Below are positions 49,155-60,621 of a stretch of DNA of 64,000 nucleotides, piece by piece (positions within the stretch are counted from its first letter, which is position 1; every line of letters starts with the position of its first letter). Made by a program: the position numbers and the translations under genes. This DNA is from Monoplex corrugatus (lineage: Eukaryota; Mollusca; Gastropoda; Littorinimorpha; Ranellidae): the NCBI GenBank assembly GCA_030674185.1, contig JAPXFY010000021.1:64896711-64960710 (forward strand). The letters are read 5' to 3'. The notes under the pieces were generated by a model. That model searched no databases. It was not told the origin of the DNA and saw only the letters and a program-made list of their open reading frames with translations.

Positions 49155-51071
49155 TCTCTCTCTCTCTCTCTCTCTGACAATTATTTTCAGATTTTGTAGG
49201 ATATTGTGATGTCCTTTTTTTTGTTGTTGTTGTGTTTCCATGATTTCTGTTGGAGATGATTAAAAAAAAAGCCCCAAAAACCCCCATGTATATATTATAT
49301 GTGACTGGAAATTCATTTCAAATTCTACTTTTACACATGCATCAAAAAAAATTTTAACCCAATTTATGGCACTTATACTTTTCTCCAATGGCACAGTGAA
49401 TTCTTATAATTTATACATATCTACATCTCCCTGATTTATGTCCAAACCAATGAAAATATCATAGACATACTGTATGTACTTGAAGGTTATGATTTGCTCT
49501 TCACAATGATGTAGGGGTTATCTAGGTCACAGTGATGCAGACTGGTCATTTGATTCAAAGTGACCGCTGGAATGTTGTTGGAAAGATATAATTGCATGGT
49601 GACTAATGCATTATTTCAGAAACAAAACATCATGTAAGCATAAAAAGTACACAAAACTAAAGAAAAATCTATTAGCTTTCCAATGAGTATAATTATGCCA
49701 ATAAAATTTCTAATACATTTCATGTAAATTGCATTGAAAGTGAGTGACTGCGCTCATTTTGCACGATGACCGCAATAAAAGTATAACAAGAACTTTTCTT
49801 TACATGTTTGTTTTCAATTGTTTGACAGGTTGATTGTCACTGAATTCATGTCTGTATACATGTACCTACTTGGTATAGATGTAAAAGGGGCTAAAGGCCC
49901 TGTAGATCGAACCATAAACTCAGGAATGTTCCTTTCAATCTCTGGGGGCTGAACTGCAGTCCACTGTCGTCAGTTTCTGACTGATGCTGCACATGGGTGG
50001 AAGTGTCACTGTTACTGACTTCACTGTCGAGTGTCTCTTCATCCACACTGGAATCACTTTCACTGTCACTTTCCCGCTCCATATCAAAGTCACTTTCATT
50101 TTCACTGATTTCTGCATCACTTATTTTCAGCCTGCATGGTAAAAAGCTCAAAAATACCTTGTCTTGTTCGCTTTCCACTTGTACTGGGGCCTTCGTCCAC
50201 CATTTCAAATTCAGTAGTAAACACTCGACTTCAAACTATTCTTACAACCCAAATTCTCATTGGTTTGCTTCGAAAGGCACACTGAGGAGAAGAAGAACCT
50301 CTTGACCAATTAGATACAAGGTAACAAACGATTCAAGGGAAGTCACTTTGTCATAAACTATCGCAGAACACAGAGCCGATTAAATCGGCTCTGGCAAACT
50401 GGTTTTGGGAATGAGCCGATTTAATCAGCTCTTACCATAATTTGGGTTAGAATTGTTTTCAGAGTCCATGCTCAGGGAGTTGAAATTGAGGTTGGACTTG
50501 TACACTCATCCGAATGATTAGGTTGACAGGAGGAGAACTGGAGTTTGTTCAAAAATGGATTCATCACACTTGATCAGTGTTATGTGACATAGTCTCTACA
50601 CTCATCTGCCAGTAATGTCATGGCAGATACTTTGATGATGCGCAAAAGTCTGAATGCTGTTAAGGTCTTGAAATGGAAGTGGCAAGGAAGGGAAAGTGAC
50701 CTACAAATCAGTAAGCCGACACTGCCAGAATGGTTGTAGCTTTGAGATGAGTAGTGAACGGTGTGATTCTTATGTTGAGGACTGGGATGCGAGACATCAG
50801 ATCTCAAGTCCGTGGCTTTATTGTTAGGCCAGCTACGGAGAAGAGTGGTATGATGGCTCTGTGTTGTGTGTGTGTTTCAGCGTCAGTTCAGCCAGGCAGA
50901 CACGTACTACCTGTTTAACCATGTGGACATCTTCATAGAGTACCACCCTGGCTCTGTGGAGGACTGGGGTGCCAGTCTTAGTGGTAATCGGGGACGTATT
51001 GTGTCTGCTAAGATTGTCCCTCGCAGGTATGGTTTTGAATGTGTTTTTAAGTGTGGTGTGTGTGTGTGTGT

Positions 51072-51102
<31 letters not shown>

Positions 51103-51419
51103 TGTGTGTGTTGTGTGTGTACTTTTGTTCGTGTATGTACTTTGTGTATGTGTGAATGTATTTGTGTGATTGTGTACTTTGTTGTGTGCGCGTGCACTTT
51201 GTGTATGTGCGCACGCATGATTGCACGTGTCAGTGTGTATTCATGTATATGTATGCACGCGTGTGTGTATGTGTGTGTACAGCATTAGCCAACAGAGAGT
51301 GTTTCGACCAGTTTCCCAGTGCTGGTCACAAAGGTTTGGGGCTAGTGAATGACATGCATTCATATCTGTTATTTTTATGGTGATGATGATGATGATGTAT
51401 GTGTACTCTGTGTGTGTGT

Positions 51420-51465
<46 letters not shown>

Positions 51466-54400
51466 AGTATTGACCACAAAGCCAAAGAGTCGCGATGTGC
51501 AGTCAATGCCCCAGTGTTTGGCATGAAAGGGAGCACCCTGACTGGAGAGTTAAAAGTCAACTACACCTACAGCGTCATCTGGACCGTCAGTACCTCTTTA
51601 CTTATCCTGACCCATAATCGCTCTTGCTCTCTTTTTTTCCCTTATCCTTTCACTCTGTTACCCTGTCCACCAGACTCGTGTGAATGTGCTGTTTTCCTGC
51701 ATGAAGCTGGTGGACAGGGTGAGGGATGAAAAGCAACTTTTTAATACAACAGAGTGTGCAGATGTGCATGCTGTTTCTCGTGCAGCATGCTCATGTATAT
51801 GTTATGATTCTTGAAAAACAATTTACCGTCTGGTAGTCGAGGCCTGGTTAGCGTAGAGGTGCAGCTCCCGCTTCCAGTCTGACTGCTTGTGTTTGAGTTG
51901 GGCTCGACAAAAACTGTGTGCATACAGCGTCTAGTCCACACAGCCATGAATGGGTGGGGTGCCTGATCTTGTTCAGGGATAGGGGAAGGATGAAGCAAGG
52001 AGGGAGAGAAGATGGGCATTGCCCTCATAAGTAAAATAGATATGAACATAAGTTTTTAAAAAAATTTTAGAATGTATTTTCATAGATCTATAAATAAATA
52101 AAGTGAGCGTGGATATTTGAATATGTTTCAGTTGTATTGTCACAGATTTATAAATTAAGATTAACATGGGTTTTTGAAAAAAGTTTCTTATGTAATATAA
52201 AAAAATTTATGTATTTATACGGATATTTTTGAAATTGTGTATGTGCAGAAAAACACCCAAGTGAAGTGGTCCTCACGATGGGATTACATCTTGGAGTCCA
52301 TGCCTCACACCAACATCCAGTGGTTCAGGTGAATATTGTGCACATGGTTATGCATGTACAATGGTGGCTATGATTGTATTACATATATATATGTTGTGTG
52401 TGTGTGTGTGTGTTGGTACATTGGTGGCCATGATCGTGTGTGTGTCTGTGTGTGTATGTGTGTGTGTGTGTTGGTACAATGGTGGCCATGATCATGTAAC
52501 ATGTGTTTGTGAGTGTGTGTGTTGGTACAATGGTGGCCATGATCATGTAACATGTGTGTGTTGGTACAATGGTGGCCATGATCATGTAACATTGTTAGTG
52601 TGTGTGTTGGTACAATGGTGGCCATGATCATATAAACTGTGTGTGTGTGTGTGTGTTGGTACAATGGTGGCCATGATCATGTAACGTGTGTGTGAGTGTG
52701 TGTGTTTGGCACAATGGTGGCCATGATCATGTAACGTGTGTGTGTGTGTGTTGGTACAATGGTGGCCATGATCATGTAACGTGTGTGTGAGTGTGTGTGT
52801 TGGTACAATGGTGGCCATGATCATGTAACATGTGTGTGTGAGTGTGTGTGTTGGTACAATGGTGGCCATGATCATGTTACATGTGTGAGTGTGTGTGTTG
52901 GTACAATGGTGGCCATGATCATGTTACATGTGTGAGTGTGTGTGTTGGTACAATGGTGGCCATGATCATGTAACGTGTGTGTGTGTGTGTTGGTACAATG
53001 GTGGCCATGATCATGTAACGTGTGAGTGTGTGTGTTGGTACAATGGTGGCCATGATCATGTAACATGTGTGTGTGTTGGTACAATGGTGGCCATGATCAT
53101 GTAACATGTGTGAGTGTGTGTGTTGGTACAATGGTGGCCATGATCATGTTACATGTGTGTGTGTGAGTGTGTGTGTTGGTACAATGGTGGCCATGATCAT
53201 GTAACGTGTGTGTGTGTGTGTGTGTAGCAATGCCGCACGAAAAATTGAAATTGGGTTTTGAGTTTAAAAATTTATATGGTTTTGAAGATATTGTTATTCT
53301 GAGTAAAAAGCAGTTTAATAAATCGGACTAATAGTTCATGAGATATTCCAATTTGAAGCGTCAAAAATTTCTTGAATTTTGGTACCACGTTTTAGTGGGA
53401 CAAAGAAGGACAAGTGTCACAGAACAAACTCATCAAATGGCATGGTATGCTGATTTTGCTGGAAATGACATTTATTTTGTAATTGTGAGAGACAGACCGG
53501 ATCAAAAGTCATGAAATTTTAGTCGTTGATGTATTTTGGCGTGCCGAATTGAATAAAACCATTATTGGAACTCTGTGACGAGCCATTTTTGTCTTATTAC
53601 AGGAAACATGTGATATTTTGGATGTTTTATCAGTGTTTCATTAATAATTGCCCATATTGTATTAATAACAGACAAAAATGAAGCTAGAAACAAAACAATC
53701 ATTTCAAGAGATAGATATAAAATCATTTTGCTCATCGTTCAAGTGTCTTATTACTGCAAATTAAACCAAAAAAGTCACGACTCGCTACTTCAGTAGTCTT
53801 ATGAATAACTTTTAATATTTCATCAGTTTCTGTACATATAAAAGGACATCTGAGAATCAATGACTTCTGGAATCACTTAAATAATTGAAATATTAAAAAT
53901 TACTGCATGCTTTTATGCTGCAGTCTGTCCAAAAATATCATCCGATCAAAATTCTACTAAAAACTAAACACACACACATACACATGCACACACACATAAC
54001 ACACATACACATATATACACACACACAGAAAAACATAACAGACAAGATTTATGTATGTTACATTTGATTTTGATTTTATACATCAGTCTTTAAAAAATAG
54101 ACTAAACTGTCTGTGGATGAGTCAAGTCCCCGAACACTTAGCACAGCCAGCGTCGAAAGAAAACTTCAGGAAGGATATGGGACCACTCACCATTCAGGAA
54201 CAGGTCACTTAACTCCTACAATAGAGAAATATATGAATTTCTGCATAATATATACTATTCATTGAGAGATTGGAAAGGAAAGGAAACCATAATGCATAGT
54301 CTTCACAATAACATTACTTTAACATTAAGCCCAAACTCGCGACTTTGATTTTTAGCATATTACTGTAAAAATCCACCAAAGCAGAGCAATCTGCTAAGTA

Positions 54401-54842
54401 TTTCCAGTGTACTCTTGCCCTTTAATACAAATCAATAACAACAGGCTACTATTAAATAAGATGCAATCTTCCCTTTAAAACAAATTAATGACAATGGGCC
54501 TATCCTTTTCAGATATTGACTACAAATTGAAACAACTACATAAGCTAATGGATGGCCTACTTTACAAATAATACAACTCATAGCCTTCTATTCAGTTTCA
54601 AAACCTAAATGAAGAATATTACAACAATGAACAGAAGATTTTGTTTTGTGACATTCTAAATCTCTGTGTGTGTTAGTGTGTGTGCGTGTTGTCAGAGAGA
54701 GAGAGAGGAGTGTGTGTTGTCAGAGAGAGAGAGAGAGATGGAGAGAGAGAGAGTCAGAGAAAGAGAGAGAGGATCATGCCTGTTAACAACTTGGATATGA
54801 ATGTATTGTGGCCTATTTACTTATTTATTCATTTCTTGTTCT

Positions 54843-54877
<35 letters not shown>

Positions 54878-57800
54878 AAGAAGAGAGAGAGATTCATGTC
54901 AAGGAAAGTACAATAACTTGCACAGAATTGTTTGTTGATTTGAAAAAAAAAATATTTAGACATTCATTCATTATTTGATGAGAGAGAGGAGAGAGTTGGG
55001 GAGGCGGGTATGCGCACCCCTCTGTTTGGGCAAACCCATTTTCCACGGCCCGGCGAAGCACGTCGAGCACATAGTATTTTTAGTAGTAAGCTCGCCCGTC
55101 GTGGGGTGAGCAGATCTACACTGCGACATACAAATAGCATGATCTCGGGGAGGAAATGGTTGACGAATCTAGCTTCGGCTGACAACTCCGAATCGAGTTC
55201 AAACGCAGTTGTCCTTTTCTTCAAAAATACAGTGTCACAGATAAAACAGAACTTGATCTGTTGATTGCTAGATCTAGTCTTTGTCCGACAACGTAAAACT
55301 TGCCGAGCTGAAACTTGTACAGCGTTCTGTTACGCCGGTAGTAGGCCTATGGCGTTGGCACATTCCGACGTTGTTTTGCTACTGATCTGGAACAGATCCT
55401 CATGTAAAAAGTTGCCGTACGGCCGTATTTTACTTCAAATTGATTTCATATTACACATGCATATAGAAAAAAGTATGCAAAATCGAATCCCGCCGACGAG
55501 AAGTTCCAAAAATGGCGACTTGCCTGCAAACTTTTCCGATGAAAAAAAGCAAAACTTTGGAAGCATCGATCTCGGTTCGAAACTGGCACACATAGCTCTC
55601 GTCGGGATATATCATTTTGTTACATTGATTCTCATTGGCTGCAAAATTACAATGTGATTGGTTCACAAATATAGCCGTACCGACCGAAATAGTGAAGCAC
55701 ACCAAACAAACTTCGATTCTAAACGCATACCATATCCGCGATTACGCCCGAAACGCGGATTTTCGACTTTCTCATCAAATAACTAATTCCATTTTCGCTG
55801 TAAGTACATAAAATGGCAATCATTCAAATCTTTATTCATTTCTGATTCATATAAGAAAAAAAATAAGGATGAAACACTGCTTAAAGAGGCAGTAATACTT
55901 GATTGAACTGAAGACCCCCCAGTTTTGCGGCCGGCCCCCGTTTTTTGCCCAGTTTTTGGTACCACAAATTTGACGTCGCGTTTCGGTTCGCACGGCATTG
56001 CTAGTGTGTGTGTATTGGTACAATGGTGGCCATGATCATGTTACATGTGTATGTGAGTGTGTGTGTTGGTACAATGGTGGCCATGATCATGTTACATGTG
56101 TGTGTGAGTGTGTGTGTTGGTACAATGGTGGCCATGATCATGTTACATGTGTGTGTGTGTGTGTGTTGGTACAATGGTGGCCATGATCATGTAACGTGTG
56201 TGTGAGTGTGTGTGTTGGTACAATGGTGGCCATGATCATGTAACGTGTGTGTGTGTGTGTTGGTACAATGGTGGCCATGATCATGTAACGTGTGTGTGTG
56301 TGTGTTGGTACAATGGTGGCCATGATCATGTAACATGTGAGTGTGTGTGTTGGTACAATGGTGGCCATGATCATGTTACATGTGTGTGTGAGTGTGTGTG
56401 TTGGTACAATGGTGGCCATGATCATGTTACATGTGTGTGTGTGTGTGTTGGTACAATGGTGGCCATGATCATGTCATGTGTGTGTGTGTGTGTGTGTTTT
56501 GGTACAATGGTGGCCATGATCATGTAACGTGTGTGTGAGTGTGTGTGTTGGTACAATGGTGGCCATGATCATGTTATGTGTGTGTGTGTGTGTGTGTTTT
56601 GGTACAATGGTGGCCATGATCATATCATGTGTGTGTGTGTTTTGGTACAATGGTGGCCATGATCATGTCATGTGTGTGTGTTGGTACAATGGTGGCCATG
56701 ATCATGTCATGTGTGTGTGTTGGTACATGTGGCCATGATCATGTCTGTGTGTTGTTGTACAATGGTGGCCATGATCATTCAGTGTGTGTGTGTGTGTGTT
56801 TTGGTACAATGGTGGCCATGATCATATTACGTGTGTGTGTGTGTGTGGGTACAATGGTCTCCATGATCATCTTACATGTGTGTGTGTGTGTTAGTACAAT
56901 GGTGGCCATGATCATGTTTGTTGTGTGTGTGTGGGTACAATGTGGCCATGATCATGTTACATGTATGTGTGTGTGGGTACAATGGTGGCCATGATCATGT
57001 TACATGTATGTGTGTGTGGGTACAATGGTGGCCATGATCATGTTACATGTGTGTGTGTGGTACAATGGTGGCCATGATCATGTTACATGTATGTGTGTGT
57101 TGGTACAATGGTGGCCATGATCATGTTACATGTATGTATGTGTGTTGGTACAATGGTGGCCATGATCATGTTACATGTGTGTGTGTGTGTTGGTACAATG
57201 GTGGCCATGATCATGTTACATGTATGTGTGTTGGTACAATGGTGGCCATGATCATGTTATATGTGTGTGTGTGTTGTTGGTACAATGGTGGCCATGATCA
57301 TGTTACATGTATGTGTGTGTGTTGGTACAATGGTGGCCTTGATCATGTTACATGTGTGTGATGTGTGTGTGTTGGTACAATGGTGGCCATGATCATGTTA
57401 CATGTATGTATGTGTGTTGGTACAATGGTGGCCATGATCATGTTACATGTATGTATGTGTGTTGGTACAATGGTGGCCATGATCATGTTACATGTGTGTG
57501 TGTGTTGGTACAATGGTGGCCATGATCATGTTACATGTATGTATGTGTGTTGGTACAATGGTGGCCATGATCATGTTACATGTATGTATGTGTGTTGGTA
57601 CAATGGTGGCCATGATCATGTTACATGTGTGTGTGTGTGTGTTGGTACAATGGTGGCCATGATCATGTTACATGTATGTGTGTGTGTTGGTACAATGGTG
57701 GCCATGATCATGTTACATGTGTGTGTGTGTGTGTTGGTACAATGGTGGCCATGATCATGTTACATGTATGTGTGTGTGTGTGTTGGTACAATGGTGGCCA

Positions 57801-60590
57801 TGATCATGTTACATGTGTGTGTGTGTGTGTTGTTGGTACAATAGTGGCCATGATCATGTTACATGTATGTGTGTGTGTGTGTTGGTACAATGGTGGCCAT
57901 GATCATGTTACATGTATGTGTGTTGGTACAATGATGGCCATGATCCTGTTACATGTATGTATGTATGTGTTGGTACAATGGTGGCCATGATCATGTTACA
58001 TGTATGTGTGTGTGTGTTGGTACAATGGTGGCCATGATCATGTTACATGTATGTGTGTGTGTGTGTTGGTACAATGGTGGCCATGATCATGTTACATGTA
58101 TGTGTGTGTGTGTTGGTACAATGGTGGCCATGATCATGTTACATGTATGTGTGTGTGTTGGTACAATGGTGGCCATGATCATGTTACATGTATGTGTGTG
58201 TGTTGGTACAATGGTGGCCATGATCATGTTACATGTATGTGTGTGTGTTGGTACAATGGTGGCCATGATCATGTTACATGTATGTATGTGTGTTGGTACA
58301 ATGGTGGCCATGATCATGTTACATGTATGTTGTGGTGTGTTGGTACAATGGTGGCCATGATCATGTTGCATGTATGTGTGTGTGTGTGTTGGTACAATGG
58401 TGGCCATGATCGTGTTACATGTGTGTGTGTGTGTGTGTGTTGGTACAATGGTGGCCATGATCATGTTACATGTGTGTGTGTGTGTGTGTTTGGTACAATG
58501 GTGGCCATGATCATGTTACATGTGTGTGTGTGTGTGTGTGTTGGTACAATGGTGGCCATGATCATGTTACATGTGTGTGTGTGTGTGTGTTGGTACAATG
58601 GTGGCCATGATCATGTTACATGTGTGTGTGTGTGTGTGCAGCATCCTCAACTCCCTTGTGATCGTGGTGTTCTTGTCCGGTATGGTGGCCATGATCATGC
58701 TGCGTACACTGCACAAGGACATTGCACGCTACAACCAGGTGGACAACGCTGTAAGTCTGATGCACGCTCATTCACATCGCTCACACTGTAACCCACTGTC
58801 AGTTATTGTAACAGTCTTTAACACTCGTGGGGATGTTGGAGGGGTTTTCAACAGATATAAATTGTGCCTTAATCTTTTGGACATTCTGTGCTAGAAATGC
58901 CTTTTTTAAATTGGCAGTCTTTCGCAGTTTGAGCTTTTTTGTTTCTTTCTCTCTTTCAGCCATTGTGGTCCATTCATCACCATATTTTTTTTCAAAAAAC
59001 TCTGGTCCATTTCTTGTCATTTTGATGAACATTCACTATCCACAAGTACAGGGTGTGCAGACTGAGTAGTTAACTATGTTAACTTTGTTGATTGCACAGT
59101 ACAGTCCAAACCACCAGAGCAGGTTATATACAGGTGTCTGATTCAGCATTGCTTCAACACGGAAGATGTGTGTGTGTTTGTGCGTGTGTGTTTGTGTGGA
59201 TGTAACTAAAGCTTTTTGATCTGTGTGTGTTTGTGCATGTGTTTGTGTGTGTGTTTGTGCATGTGTGTGTGTGTTTGTGCGTGTGTGTTTGTGTGGATGT
59301 AACTAAAGCTTTTTGATCTCTGCGTGTGTGTGTTTGTGCATGTGTGTTTTTGTGTGTGTGTGTGTGTTTTCACGTACAATTCAAGTTCTGTGTGATACTG
59401 TTATATCTTGGTGATTTTCATGCAACTCTTTCACTCCCTCGCCCTGCCTGTCAGTTTACCACCCAATTGTGTTTTTTTCAGGAGGATGCCCAGGAAGAGT
59501 TTGGTTGGAAGCTGGTGCATGGTGACGTGTTCCGTCCTCCACGTAAAGGCATGATGCTGGCCGTGCTGGCTGGTACAGGCACACAGATCTTCTTCATGAC
59601 CCTCATCACCCTGGGTGAGTCTTGTTCTTAACCCTTTGTCTCCCTCACCCTGCCTGCCAGCATCTCACGTCGTCAGTCATGACGGCAGAGTGAAAGGATT
59701 AATTTTTTGCAGCTGGTGGATATGGTGCAGGAGTGAAAGGGTTAACAGTCATTGCTTGTTACAGCGGACAGCCAGCACATGGTTGGTCACATGGTGCTCC
59801 CTACAACACATGCAATCCAGTATGCACCACTCACCAGTCTGTGGATCTTCCATACATCTGCACATAATTGTCCTACATTCAATTTGGAGGGAAAAATTCA
59901 TAACTTTTCTGTACGTACACTCTACTCACGCGTTCCAACACTGCCCGCAGGTGTTGTGTCATTGGCTAAGAAGTAGACAGCTGTATGTGACTGTCTGCTT
60001 GATTGATTGAAAACGTACTGGATGATGACAGTGGAGTCCAGGCTAGTCACCGTATTATCTCTTCCTGTGTTGTTGACACTAAATCAATAAATGTCACTTT
60101 TGTTTGTGTTTTATTGTCAGCTAGTACTAAATGCCAGAATGCTACTACATAGAAACACGCTGTAAAAAGCGCTGAACCTGCCAGCTTGGCCACAGTTGTA
60201 CAACCAGGCTTAGTACATGAGTATGGGTGGAGACCAGCACAGCCACGTTACTTAGAGAAGCATTCATTTCTCCTATATACACATGTACAGAAAGCACCAG
60301 GTAAACCCGTGGAAAAAATATTGCACGGCACGGACTTACAGAGTGGCTGAGGACAGAGAGGGTGGAAGAAGTGCTTGTGGCAACAAGGGATAGATGCATA
60401 CGGAGGGTCATGATCAACAACGCCATGTGGCAAGGCACGTGATGATGATGATACATACACAGCTGTTGTACACAAACAGGTCACCGATGTTTGTAATGTT
60501 TGATGATGATGGTTTTGTGCACGCACGCACACACACACACACACCACGCACGCACGCACGCACGCACGCACGCACCACCACACACACACA

Positions 60591-60621
<31 letters not shown>

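Noticed and set aside
54964..55264. Frames in the TA-flanked element as its transposase
   Set aside because: No catalytic motif or recognisable DNA-binding domain; they are short and overlap in antisense.
56002..58640. Regularly spaced repeats as a CRISPR-like array
   Set aside because: Spacers are GT microsatellite and not unique sequence, and the context is a eukaryotic intron.
56008..58791. Array frames encoding repeated GTMVAMIML as a real repetitive protein or extra exons
   Set aside because: Units lack proper acceptor/donor pairs and the frame is broken many times by spacer length changes. The resemblance is to the exon's sequence, not to a functional protein.
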